A stretch of 35,022 nt of DNA, from the NCBI RefSeq assembly GCF_016863335.1, contig NZ_BOOR01000088.1, positions 1-35,022 on the forward strand, read 5' to 3'. The DNA is from Planotetraspora thailandica (lineage in GTDB: Bacteria > Actinomycetota > Actinomycetes > Streptosporangiales > Streptosporangiaceae). Positions 16,963-25,298 of this stretch are shown here, in pieces (within the stretch, counting starts at the first letter, position 1; every line of letters starts with the position of its first letter). The notes beneath the pieces are model-generated. The model saw nothing but the letters and a program-made list of their open reading frames with translations, was not told where the DNA came from and searched no databases. The translations under genes and the position numbers were made by a program.

Positions 16963-19326
16963 TCAGCGGACGTAGACGGGCGAGGTCATCGCGACCATTG
17001 CCGCGTCGTACGGGCACAGGTTGACCCCGACGTTGATCGCTCCGCACAGCGGGGTCTGCTCGAGCAGGTCGTTGCCGAGGCGCAGCTCGGCACGCACCCA
17101 GCCCGGCTGGGCCGGGGCGGTGAACTCGATCGACCCGTCGCGCGTGAGGTGCTGGTCGAGCACCTTCTGGCCGTTGGCGATGACGCGCAGCGAGCCGTCG
17201 GTGAGCGAGTCGAGCGAGCGCACGCGCAGCTTCTCGCCCGGGCGGACGTCGTCGCCGATGACGGGCACGAAGCTCTTGCCGCGCTGGGCCTCGATCACGA
17301 GCGGGCGTCCGCCGACGGACGGCGGCAGCGCGGACACGCTGGTGCGGCCGGCGCGCAGCGCCTCAAGCACGGCGCCCTGCGAGCGGTTGCGCGCGAGCAC
17401 CCAGGTGGTGGGATAGCCGGCGCCCTGCGGCTGCCCGTACTGCGTCTTGGCGTCGCTGCCGCCGGTCAGCGCGACGCGTTCGCCGCGCTGCAGCCAGCAG
17501 TCGAGGTAGTCCTCGGCGGCGCGGATGCTCGAGCTCGGGTTCCAGACCTCGATCGTGTCCGGCCGTACGTCGAACCCGTAGCCCCAGGTGAGCGTCGAAG
17601 CGTTGCAGCCGGCGAACGGCTTGGTGATCTGGGAGCCGGGGTGGTCGATCTGGAAGACGCCGCCCTTCGCGCGCACTTCGTTCGCGAGCCCGTTGATCGC
17701 GGCGGCGGAATCGTCGCCGTTGTTGAGCAGCTTGTCCACGCCGAGCACGTGGGCGTCGCCCTTGACCTGGTCCTCGTAGCCGGGGATCGCGAGCACGCCG
17801 TGGCTGCCGGAGCCCTGCGCGCTCGCCGAGCGGACGTCGTCGTCGTCGGTGACCGCGAGGTAGTCGAGCCCGCGGCTGTCCGCCTCGTCGAAGCGCGAGC
17901 GGACGTCGACGCCCTGGCGGAACGGGTCTGCCTCGCTCGCGTCGTCGGTACCGGCGCAGTAAACGTCGCTGGAGAAGCAGCTGTGGACGTTCAGGTCGCC
18001 CGCCAGCCAGCGGCCGCCCGTGGTGCTCAGATCGCCCTCGGGCGCCTTCGGCGCGCCCGCCTGCTTGTCGTCGTTGACCCAGATCGGGCTGGAGTACGCG
18101 ACCGGACGCCCGTCGCGGCGGACCCGGAGGAAGTACCAGCTGTCGTCGGCCGCCTTCAGCGAGGCGTTGAGCTGGTCGCCGGTCGCGCTGGCGACCACCT
18201 GGCCGCCGTTGCTGACGAGCTCCAGCTGCAGCGGCGTGCTCGAGCCGCGGACGTGGGCGTCGATCGCCAGCGGGCGCTTGCCGTCGGTGTGGATTCGCTC
18301 GCCCATGCCGTGACCGTCGATCGTGAAGTCCAGCCGCAGCGCATTGTCGAGCACCGCGTAGAAGCGGCGGTCGGCCATCGCGCCCTTGATGTCCTTCTCG
18401 GTGTTGGCCTTGGCCAGGACGACGGTCTTGGCGTACTGCGAGCCGCCCCAGTCGTCCGTGCGGTCGTGCCCCTTGTCCTCGGCGCCGATCGCGCCGACGT
18501 GCCAGCCCTTGTCGAGCGCGTGGGCGTACCAGCCCTCCGGCGGGGCGTTGTGCCCGGGCGCCGAGCCGAAGTCGCTGCCGCCGTTGAAGACCTCGATGCC
18601 GACCATCTGGTCGTCGGCCTTCGGGAAGTACTTGAAGTCCTCCCAGCCGAAGCCGAGGTCGCTGCGGACGTCACACTTCAGCGGGCCGCACAGCGTCTTG
18701 TCGCCGGGGTGGTTGAAGACCGCCAGGCCGTCCTTGCCGGTGGTCGTCAGCCAGTCATAGAAGCGATCCATCGCGATGGTGCCGCCGTCGATCTCGGGCA
18801 TCGAGTTCTTGCTCGAGAAGTAGACGTTGATGTGGCCCATGCGGTCCGAGGTCCACTCGAAGCCGCGGAAGCCGACGAAGTCCTTCGCGGGGTCAGTCGC
18901 GGCCTTGGCCTGCTCGAGCGTCGCGTCCCACTTGCGCAGCGCGTCGAGCGGGTTGAGCGGATCGGCGTTCTGGCAGCTCGGCGCGACCCGCGGGTCCAGG
19001 CACTCCTCGTTGAAGACGAGCGGCGAGTTGACGTTCGAGGTGTGCTCGCTCGAGCCGACGAAGTTCAGGTCGTGCTTGTCGCGCCCCGACGCGAAGTAGT
19101 CGGCGGGCCGGGAGCCGGGCCATCCGTCGGAGTAGCCGCTGTGCTCGTGCAGCGCGCCGATGAGCTCGCGCTCGTGGGGCGCGTCGGGGTGGGATGTCGT
19201 GACGACCGAGGCATTCTCGGTCCGAGTGTCGTCTGCCGCGCCGGAGGTCGCGATAGCGGGGCTCGCTGCGCCCATGAGGACGAGCGTGCCCACGGCGGCG
19301 GTGGCGAACAGTGCGCGGATGCGCAT
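16963..19326 (-). CDS. Secreted PHP-domain (CehA/McbA-like) metallohydrolase
   Basis: This 787-residue protein has a Sec signal (MRIRALFATAAVGTLVLMGA, cleavage near ASPAIA). Two PHP-type segments follow. The first begins ALHEHSGYSDG (His60, His62) and includes VGSSEHTSNVN, GFRGFEWTS and AVFNHPGD. The second begins GDLNVHSCFSSD (Asn446 where His is usual, His448) and includes YLAVTDDDDVRS, IPGYEDQVKGDAH, FQIDHPGSQ, VEVWN-like IEVWNPSS and LTGGSDAKT. Such proteins bind two or three metal ions and hydrolyse phosphoester or ester bonds; the substrate is unknown. The start is supported by GGAGAAG. Codon choice (very frequent GCG, GAG, TCG) looks different from neighbours, suggesting acquisition, though I did not compute this. 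Confidence 0.85.
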   Translation of the reverse strand: MRIRALFATAAVGTLVLMGAASPAIATSGAADDTRTENASVVTTSHPDAPHERELIGALHEHSGYSDGWPGSRPADYFASGRDKHDLNFVGSSEHTSNVNSPLVFNEECLDPRVAPSCQNADPLNPLDALRKWDATLEQAKAATDPAKDFVGFRGFEWTSDRMGHINVYFSSKNSMPEIDGGTIAMDRFYDWLTTTGKDGLAVFNHPGDKTLCGPLKCDVRSDLGFGWEDFKYFPKADDQMVGIEVFNGGSDFGSAPGHNAPPEGWYAHALDKGWHVGAIGAEDKGHDRTDDWGGSQYAKTVVLAKANTEKDIKGAMADRRFYAVLDNALRLDFTIDGHGMGERIHTDGKRPLAIDAHVRGSSTPLQLELVSNGGQVVASATGDQLNASLKAADDSWYFLRVRRDGRPVAYSSPIWVNDDKQAGAPKAPEGDLSTTGGRWLAGDLNVHSCFSSDVYCAGTDDASEADPFRQGVDVRSRFDEADSRGLDYLAVTDDDDVRSASAQGSGSHGVLAIPGYEDQVKGDAHVLGVDKLLNNGDDSAAAINGLANEVRAKGGVFQIDHPGSQITKPFAGCNASTLTWGYGFDVRPDTIEVWNPSSSIRAAEDYLDCWLQRGERVALTGGSDAKTQYGQPQGAGYPTTWVLARNRSQGAVLEALRAGRTSVSALPPSVGGRPLVIEAQRGKSFVPVIGDDVRPGEKLRVRSLDSLTDGSLRVIANGQKVLDQHLTRDGSIEFTAPAQPGWVRAELRLGNDLLEQTPLCGAINVGVNLCPYDAAMVAMTSPVYVR

Positions 19327-19590
19327 GTACTTCTCCGTCTGTTGGGTGGTGAGTCCTGCCTCGGAGAGAGAGGAGGACGCGTTACACCCTTCACGCGGGC
19401 GGTGGCCCCCGGATGACCTGGACCTGAACGTCGGATGAGGCTTGATCTCGTGGAGCGTCCCGATTGCTGCCCACTTGGTTGCCCACGCCCGGTATCGAGC
19501 GCATCTGGCCTTGGACGCACGTTTGCCCTGGCCTGGCAGCGCCTCAGTCGCCTACCCACCCTCGCCTGAGCGCCGGACCCTCACCTTCGA

Positions 19591-19677
19591 CGATCTATCG
19601 GGCGTGAGGGCGACTTCGAATGCGTCTTCTGCGGCGGCGATCTGCCCAAGACGTGGAATGTGGACCCGCTCGATTGA
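19591..19677 (+). pseudogene. Possible tail of a zinc-binding protein
   Basis: The frame reads GREGDFECVFCGGDLPKTWN then VDPLD and a stop. The CxxC pair followed by LPxxWN is protein-like and resembles zinc-knuckle segments of endonuclease-type proteins, but no start or upstream homology is visible and a stop lies 24 bases upstream of it in the same frame. It may be the last piece of a lost gene or chance. Confidence 0.3.
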
Positions 19678-19701
19678 CGGCTGCCCGTGCCTGACGGGTC
19701 G

Positions 19702-19741
19702 CGGCGGCCCTCCCCATCTCATGAATGCAGGAGGGCCGCCG
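19702..19741 (-). terminator. Terminator hairpin after hexosaminidase gene
   Basis: CGGCGGCCCTCC (19702-19713) and GGAGGGCCGCCG (19730-19741) form a perfect 12-bp stem with a 16-base loop. It starts about 53 bp beyond the stop of the minus-strand GH20 gene. Confidence 0.7.
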
Positions 19742-19793
19742 TGACCAGCGTTCACCTACCGGGCTTGACGCCTCGGCCGGTCATTTCGCCTGT

Positions 19794-22793
19794 CTACAAC
19801 CCGGCGCACTGCCCCGACTTCGGGCCGGACGCGGTATTGGGCCGGCCGGCGTTGCTCGGCGCAGGGGAGTTCCCCGCGCACGACAGTGGCCCGCCGATGT
19901 GGTTGCCGGCGACGATCGCCGCCGTGTTGTTCTGGAGGACGAGCGGGCCACCGACCGTCGAACCGTCGATCGTCACCTGACCCGTCGTGCCGGTGACCGT
20001 CACCGGGCCCTTGATCGTCGCCGGCGCGCAGTCCCCGTTGCGGTTGCCGAGCCAGACCCGCGCCCCACCGGTCAGGGCGGCGGGCCCGGACACTGTGGTG
20101 CCGCACAGCAGAACGTCGACGGCCCCGGACGCCGTCAGCGGGCCGCGCACTTCGGACCCGGACGCGTAAAGCCCGGCACCCGCACGCACGGTCACGGGTC
20201 CGGTGACCGTCGCGCCTTCGAGGCACGTGACACCCGACGAGACGGTCAACGGGCCGGAGTGGGTCCCGATGATCGTGTTCGTGCAGGTCGGGACGCCGGT
20301 CGCCGTGAACGGCACGACCCACGTCTGGTCCTGACGACTGTAGGTGACGGTTCCGTGGTACACCTCGGCCGTCGGATAGGTGTGGCTCCCGCTGACCGAC
20401 ATCAGGCTCCTGCCCTGCCGTTGGCTCGCCACGTAATCGCGTCCCGCGATGCCGGCCGGCTCGGTCGGGGATCCGTCGCCCCAATCGATCACGGCCGAGA
20501 ATTCACCGGGCGGAATCGAGCCTGCGGCCAAACGCGCCAAAGGCGCATTGGTCAGGGTCTTGTCCGCGCCGAAACGGGAGACCGTTCCCATCGCCGCCGT
20601 GCTCCAGGTGACCTGGGATATGGAGCCGAAGTTCACGTTCGCGAACGCCCACCGAGGTCCGGCCACGCTGAGCCGCTGCCGATACGCGTCGTAGTCCTGG
20701 CTGAGCGTTTTGGGCGACCAGGCCTTTTCGAGGATTCCGGCCATCCGCGGGAAGACCATGTACTCGTTCGTGGCCAGCCCCCGCATCTGCTCGCCCCAGA
20801 TGGGCGCCTCGATACCGAGGATGTCCTCTGCCTTCGGCCCGCCGTAGGCAGGTTGCGCCCAGACCGAGCGGTACTTCTCGTACACCCATTCCGGGTCCCA
20901 CGAGTACGACTTGAGAAGCTCCGTCGCCGGCGTCCTGCCGGGGGAGCCGTCATAGGCGAAGTCGAGATAGGCATTCCATTCCGGGGTCACGATGACGTCC
21001 CGGCCCTGGTTGAACCACTCAGGCTTGATGAGAGCGGGCCCACCGCCGGTGTAGTCGGACCAGTAGTGGTTGATGGAGGTGGAACCCGGTGCGTACCCTT
21101 CCAGCGCGGGATTCCAGCCCATCATCCGCTTGCCGTTGTCGTTGACGATGATCTCCATCTGCCGGATCCACCACTTGTAGTCCTCGTGGGGCATCCCGAT
21201 GGCTTCGTCCCCGCCGATGTGGATGATGGGTGCGGGAGAGATCGCGGCAAGCTGCGCGATCGCGTCCTTCCAGAACGCGAGGGCCCGTGCACTGGCCGGG
21301 TCATTCGGATTGGTGCAGAACCGGTCGGTCTGAGTCTGGCCTTGGCAACCCATGACCGCGCGGCCGCCCAGGGCTGTGACCGCCGCCGTGGCATGGGCCG
21401 GGCCCTCCAGCTCGGGGACGACCTCGATGAACCGATCGGCCGCGTACTTGATCAAGCCCTTGAAGTCCTCCTGCGTGTAGAAACCCGCGATGCAGTTCGC
21501 TCCGTTGCACCCGGTGCCGTCCAGCGCCGGGTAGCCCTTGATCTCAAGGCGCCAGGACTGGCTGTCGCTCAGGTGCAGGTGCAGCCGGTCGCCCTTCAAC
21601 GCCGCCAGTTGGTCGATCATGGACCGTACTTCGGCGACTGTCAGGAAGTTACGGGCAGGGTCGAGCTGGAGACCTCGGTGCGCATATCGCGGGTAGTCCA
21701 CGACCGTTATGGGCTGCGCCGTCCATGGCCCCACGCCGACGGAAGGCGAGTAGCTCGCCGCCGGCAACAACTGCCGAAGGCTCTGGAAGCCGTTGAACAG
21801 GCCGTGCGCCTTCGGAGCCACGACCTTGACGCCCGCACTCGACACCGTGAGGGAGTAGCCTTCGGCCGCGGCGACCTCGTTGTCCTGCGGAAGGCCAGGC
21901 ACCGGCGCGAGGCTGAGGGCGATGTCGGCGGCGGTGGCAGAACCTGTCACCACGGGGAGGCTGTACCCGGTAGCCGGCCGCAGGTAGCCCGCGAGAACCT
22001 CAGCCGTGGCGGCGAGGCCGTCATCGGAGACCACGATCCGGGATTTGGCCGTGAGCTCCCACGGCTGACCGGTGCCGGGCGTCTGCTTCACCGGCACGGG
22101 AATGATCTGACCCACGACGGGCGCCGGCTTGGGGCCGGACCACACCTCGAACTCGTTGATCGTGTATCCGGTCGTGGAATTCGTGGCCAGGGCCTGCATC
22201 CGTACGCAGGAGATCGGGTCCTTGCGATCGATCACCTGGGAATCCTTGTCGCTCGGATTCACCACGTGGGTGACCGTCGACCACGTCTGACAGTCGGCGT
22301 CCGTGGAGACCTGCAGGTCGTACTCCGTCGGCTTGCTCGGCGACGTCCAGAGGCTGAACACCTCGTAGACCGGGGCGGGCTCGGCCAGCTTGACCTGGAA
22401 CCAGTCCTGAGTCGGGTCATAGCCGTTTCCGACCGATGCGTAGTTCGAGGTCCAGCCGTTGTGGACGAAGACGTCGGTGGCGTTGGCGGGCGCGTACGTC
22501 GCAGCGGGCGAGGTCATGCGTTGAGACTTGGCGGAGGCGACCGCACCCGGCAGGAGGGAGAGATTGACGCTCTCGGCCGTGGTGCTCATCGAAACCGGGA
22601 GGGGGACGGTCTGGGGTGATGCCGGCGAGGTCGACACCGTGCCGGCCTGTGCGGCGTTCGGCATGACACCGGTGAGGGATGTGGCGAGGAGCGCACCGAT
22701 TGTCAAAGCAGAGACCGCGCGGGCCCGAGGCCGTCGGCTTGCGCCGCGGCCCCCTCTCTGCTCGCGCTTCGCCGATAGGAACGAGATCTTCAC
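19794..22793 (-). CDS. Secreted GH20 beta-N-acetylhexosaminidase
   Basis: This multidomain exported glycosidase of 999 residues would release GlcNAc from chitin or glycan ends. There is a long signal region (ALTIGALLATSLTGVMPNAAQAG). A discoidin/F5/8-type carbohydrate-binding domain follows (about 76-218), then a GH20b domain (about 228-350) and the GH20 barrel with HIGGDE carrying the catalytic Asp529-Glu530 pair. Supporting motifs are RGLQLDPARNF, LHLHLSDSQSWRLEI and EVVPELEGPAH. A PKD-like piece (VIDWGDGSPTEP) and about 140 residues of GPVTV-type beta-helix repeats ending GPKSGQCAGL close it. GTG at 22793 is preferred because AAGGAG lies 4 bases upstream; the frame is open to an ATG at 22820. 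Upstream dre-like sites suggest DasR control. Confidence 0.92.
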   Translation of the reverse strand: MKISFLSAKREQRGGRGASRRPRARAVSALTIGALLATSLTGVMPNAAQAGTVSTSPASPQTVPLPVSMSTTAESVNLSLLPGAVASAKSQRMTSPAATYAPANATDVFVHNGWTSNYASVGNGYDPTQDWFQVKLAEPAPVYEVFSLWTSPSKPTEYDLQVSTDADCQTWSTVTHVVNPSDKDSQVIDRKDPISCVRMQALATNSTTGYTINEFEVWSGPKPAPVVGQIIPVPVKQTPGTGQPWELTAKSRIVVSDDGLAATAEVLAGYLRPATGYSLPVVTGSATAADIALSLAPVPGLPQDNEVAAAEGYSLTVSSAGVKVVAPKAHGLFNGFQSLRQLLPAASYSPSVGVGPWTAQPITVVDYPRYAHRGLQLDPARNFLTVAEVRSMIDQLAALKGDRLHLHLSDSQSWRLEIKGYPALDGTGCNGANCIAGFYTQEDFKGLIKYAADRFIEVVPELEGPAHATAAVTALGGRAVMGCQGQTQTDRFCTNPNDPASARALAFWKDAIAQLAAISPAPIIHIGGDEAIGMPHEDYKWWIRQMEIIVNDNGKRMMGWNPALEGYAPGSTSINHYWSDYTGGGPALIKPEWFNQGRDVIVTPEWNAYLDFAYDGSPGRTPATELLKSYSWDPEWVYEKYRSVWAQPAYGGPKAEDILGIEAPIWGEQMRGLATNEYMVFPRMAGILEKAWSPKTLSQDYDAYRQRLSVAGPRWAFANVNFGSISQVTWSTAAMGTVSRFGADKTLTNAPLARLAAGSIPPGEFSAVIDWGDGSPTEPAGIAGRDYVASQRQGRSLMSVSGSHTYPTAEVYHGTVTYSRQDQTWVVPFTATGVPTCTNTIIGTHSGPLTVSSGVTCLEGATVTGPVTVRAGAGLYASGSEVRGPLTASGAVDVLLCGTTVSGPAALTGGARVWLGNRNGDCAPATIKGPVTVTGTTGQVTIDGSTVGGPLVLQNNTAAIVAGNHIGGPLSCAGNSPAPSNAGRPNTASGPKSGQCAGL

Positions 22794-22996
22794 GTCACTC
22801 CTTAGATCGGGGTACCGCATACCTCCAGCACGGGCCGCGTTCGGGCATTGATTGGACATGTCCGGCGAACCCGCTCGACGCTGCAGCATCCGTGCAGCTT
22901 CCTGATGTGGTGGTGGGGGAGTTCACGCGGCCAGGAGACCGACCATCCCGGCGATCTTGTTGCTCGTCTCGATTACCGCCTTGCTATTGGGGGGTG

Positions 22997-23012
22997 ACTG
23001 GTCTATACCGGT
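22997..23012. promoter_or_regulatory. DasR-binding (dre)-like site 1
   Basis: ACTGGTCTATACCGGT agrees with the known DasR consensus ACTGGTCTAGACCA(G/C)T at 14 of 16 positions. It lies about 204 bp upstream of the hexosaminidase start, a gene type that DasR controls in Streptomyces in response to amino-sugar phosphates. Confidence 0.65.
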
Positions 23013-23033
23013 TGGCGGCCTCGGGCGGTGGAT

Positions 23034-23054
23034 AGATCCCTTATGTAGGGATCT
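23034..23054. promoter_or_regulatory. Inverted repeat between dre-like sites
   Basis: AGATCCCT and AGGGATCT form perfect 8-bp arms around TATGT. The spacing suits a dimeric regulator. The protein is unknown; the position suggests further control of the hexosaminidase promoter. Confidence 0.4.
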
Positions 23055-23082
23055 CAGGCGTTAGGGTAAACAGAAGTTAAAG

Positions 23083-23098
23083 TTTTGGTCTATATCGC
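23083..23098. promoter_or_regulatory. dre-like half site 2
   Basis: TTTTGGTCTATATCGC keeps the left half (TGGTCTA) of the DasR consensus, but the right half is degenerate. It is 86 bp from site 1 and listed because of its neighbours. Confidence 0.3.
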
Positions 23099-23137
23099 TA
23101 TGTATCGGATTCGCAACGAGGGCGGGCTCTTGCCGCA

Positions 23138-23153
23138 GCCGGTCTATACCGGG
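23138..23153. promoter_or_regulatory. dre-like site 3
   Basis: GCCGGTCTATACCGGG shares GGTCTATACCGG with site 1 and is close to symmetric. It lies about 345 bp upstream of the hexosaminidase start and 237 bp beyond the stop of the response regulator. Confidence 0.5.
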
Positions 23154-23154
23154 G

Positions 23155-23389
23155 CGGGCGATGCCGACGGCATCCCGCGCGTGAGTCGGAACTCGATGCG
23201 CCGTCGACCCGAAGATCAGACGCGGCAAACCCGATGGACGCCATCGGTTCAGGTCGGGGGAGGGCGGGGTCGTTCGTGTCGGCGGCCGGCGAGCGAGCCG
23301 TCCAGGCGGCCGCCGAATACGCGGACGTCGTCGCCGGCCTCGGCCTCGACGAGTTCGCACTCGTGGAGAGTCGTCCGTGCGCCGGCGGG
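23155..23389. other. Gap without recognised gene
   Basis: 235 bp follow the response regulator stop. Open frames exist on both strands, as expected at this GC content, but none has a ribosome site or recognisable protein. I see no clear terminator hairpin for the two-component operon here. Confidence 0.5.
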
Positions 23390-24022
23390 TCAGCCGAGGA
23401 TGCCCCGCTCGTACGCGACCGCGACGGCCGCGGCCCGGTCCTTGACCCCCAGCTTCGCGTAGAGGTGGGTGAGATGGGTCTTGACGGTCGCCTCGCTGAT
23501 GAACAGCACGGAGGCGATCTCACGGTTGGACGTGCCCTTTGCGACGAGGCCGAGCACCTCGCGCTCCCGCGCGCTCAGGGGCTCGCCGCCAGGTGCTCTC
23601 ACCCGTGAGACCAGGCGGGAGGCGATGGCGGGCGACAGGACGGTCTTGCCCTCGGCGGCGGCCCGTACGGCGGTGAAGAGCTCGTCGCGCGGCGCGTCCT
23701 TGAGCAGATAGCCGGTGGCGCCCGCCTCGATCGCGGGCAGGGTGTCGGAGTCCGTGTCGTAGGTGGTGAGGACGAGCACCTCGCAGCGCAGGCCGCGGCG
23801 GGTCAGCTCGGCGATGGCGTCGACTCCGCCGCCGCCCGGCATCCGCAGGTCCATCAGGACCACATCGGGATCGAGGAGGGCGGCGAGCTCGACCGCCTGC
23901 CGTCCGTCGGCGGCCTCGCCGAGGACCTCGAACTCCGGGTGCGCGGCGAACATGCCGCGAAGCCCGTCACGCACGACGGGATGGTCGTCGACGATCAGGA
24001 GGGTGATTGCGCGCTCAGCCAT
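23390..24022 (-). CDS. NarL/LuxR-family response regulator
   Basis: This 210-residue protein has a receiver domain with the acidic pair in LLIVDDHPVVRDG, the phosphoacceptor Asp58 in VVLMDLRMP, Thr in LTTYD and Lys in GYLLKDAP. A GerE/LuxR helix-turn-helix occupies about 145-205 (LSAREREVLGLVAKGTSNRE, then ATVKTHLTHLYAKLGVKDR). The ATG at 24022 overlaps the end of the kinase gene by 8 bp, so the pair is translationally coupled. Phosphorylation by the upstream kinase and control of the ABC exporter operon are the likely roles. Confidence 0.95.
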   Translation of the reverse strand: MAERAITLLIVDDHPVVRDGLRGMFAAHPEFEVLGEAADGRQAVELAALLDPDVVLMDLRMPGGGGVDAIAELTRRGLRCEVLVLTTYDTDSDTLPAIEAGATGYLLKDAPRDELFTAVRAAAEGKTVLSPAIASRLVSRVRAPGGEPLSAREREVLGLVAKGTSNREIASVLFISEATVKTHLTHLYAKLGVKDRAAAVAVAYERGILG

Positions 24023-25265
24023 GGCGCACCAACGGTACGCGAGCGGAGATGGCCGTGCCGCGTCCCGGCTCGGACTCGACGGCGACCGTCCCGGCGATGC
24101 GTTCGGCACGGGCGCGCATGCCGCCGAGGCCGAATCCGCGCGCGGTCTCACGGCGGGGCAGCGTGAGCGGGTCGAACCCGATCCCGTCGTCGCGGACGTC
24201 CAGGCTCACCTCGTCGTCCATGTACGACAGGGTGACGCCCACCCGCGTGGCCTCGGCGTGCCGTTCGGCGTTGGCGAGCGTCTCCTGCGCGATGCGGAGC
24301 ACAGTGGCCTCGACCTCGTCGTGCAACGGCTCGACGGTGCCGGTGACGGTGAAATCGGCCCGCACGCCCGTCGAGGCCGACCACGTCGTGACGAGGTTCT
24401 TCAGCGCCTCCGGAAGCGTGTGGTGCTCCAGCGCGCCGGGACTGAGGTTCTGCACCGAACGGCGGGCCTCGCCCAGGCTGTGGCGGGCGAGGGCGGCGGC
24501 GCGCTCCACGTGGTCGCGCGCGGTCGCGGCGTCCGCGCTGTCGGTGGCCGCCTGGAGCTGGGTGATGATGCCCGCCAGGCCCTGCGCGAGGGTGTCGTGG
24601 ATCTCGGCGGCCAGGCGCCGGCGTTCGTCGTTGACGCCGGCCTCCCGGGCCTGGACGAGGAGCCGGGCGTTCAGCTCGGCGTTCAGCTCCATCGCCTGCT
24701 CGAGACGGGCGTTGGTGCGCTCGAGCTCCGCGATGGTGACGGCCTTGGCCTTGGTGTTCTCGGCCTCCCGCGCTCCGATCGCACCGAAGACGAGGGAGAG
24801 TGAGGCGTTCACGACGTACAGCGCCGCGAAGGCGACCCACTGCGTGCCGTCCTTGATCGGCAGGCCGCCGGACTGCGAGCCCGCCATGGTCACGGCGGTG
24901 GCCAGCAGCCCGGCGTACATCAGCCGGCGCGGCAGGAGGTTGCCGGAGTCGAAGTAGCCGAGCGCCGCGTAGATGGCGAAGAACGGGTTCAGCCAGGTGA
25001 GCGCGAAGCCGAGCGCGAACCGTACGACGTAGTAGGCCCGGCCGCGCACGTCGAACTCGGGCAGGCCGGGGCCCGTCCTGCTCCACCACAGGTGCAGCGC
25101 GAGCGCGGCCACGACGAGCGCCCCCGCCGCGTAAGTGTCTCCACGCGTCATGAATATGCCGCTGGTCAAGGCCGAGATCAGCGCGGCAAGGCCCAGCATG
25201 ACGTACGGGATCCAGCGGACGGGCGGCTCCCCCCAGTTCGTGGCCGCGGTGCCGGGTTGTGCCAC
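24015..25265 (-). CDS. Sensor histidine kinase (HisKA_3 type)
   Basis: This 416-residue kinase has about five to six hydrophobic segments in the first 165 residues and little extracellular sequence, implying intramembrane sensing. A coiled-coil linker (about 170-215) follows. The phosphoacceptor is His223 in RRRLAAEIHDTLAQGLAGI, and a HATPase_c domain shows VLRIAQETLANAERHAEA, VRDDGIGFDP and GFGLGGMRARAERIAG. This is the NarX/DesK/LiaS architecture. It starts at GTG with GGAGGA 7-8 bases upstream, 33 bp after the ABC permease stop. Together with the exporter genes it probably forms a cell-envelope or drug-sensing module. Confidence 0.94.
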   Translation of the reverse strand: MAQPGTAATNWGEPPVRWIPYVMLGLAALISALTSGIFMTRGDTYAAGALVVAALALHLWWSRTGPGLPEFDVRGRAYYVVRFALGFALTWLNPFFAIYAALGYFDSGNLLPRRLMYAGLLATAVTMAGSQSGGLPIKDGTQWVAFAALYVVNASLSLVFGAIGAREAENTKAKAVTIAELERTNARLEQAMELNAELNARLLVQAREAGVNDERRRLAAEIHDTLAQGLAGIITQLQAATDSADAATARDHVERAAALARHSLGEARRSVQNLSPGALEHHTLPEALKNLVTTWSASTGVRADFTVTGTVEPLHDEVEATVLRIAQETLANAERHAEATRVGVTLSYMDDEVSLDVRDDGIGFDPLTLPRRETARGFGLGGMRARAERIAGTVAVESEPGRGTAISARVPLVRHG

Positions 25266-25298
25266 CTCGGTCTCCTCCCGTTCTCTACTTCCTACTGC

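Larger units (their letters stand above)
19327..19793. other. 467-bp gap: remnant peptide and terminator, no intact gene
   Basis: The part nearest 19327 should carry the leader and promoter of the PHP gene. The middle has no start-to-stop gene I believe; a short cysteine-rich frame is listed separately at 19591-19677. A strong hairpin at 19702-19741 follows the hexosaminidase stop. Confidence 0.6.

Noticed and set aside
16912-19416. 834-codon plus-strand open frame opposite the PHP gene
   Set aside because: Low-complexity Val/Ala/Arg-rich translation without motifs; the minus strand has signal peptide and PHP motifs.
19725-22619. Long open frame on the plus strand opposite the hexosaminidase
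   Set aside because: Arg/Gly/His-rich composition with no domain, lying exactly antisense to a clear GH20 gene; typical of high-GC shadow frames.
23155-23389. Plus-strand frame starting MDAIGSGRGRAGSF
   Set aside because: No ribosome site, and it continues antisense into the response regulator; no recognisable fold.
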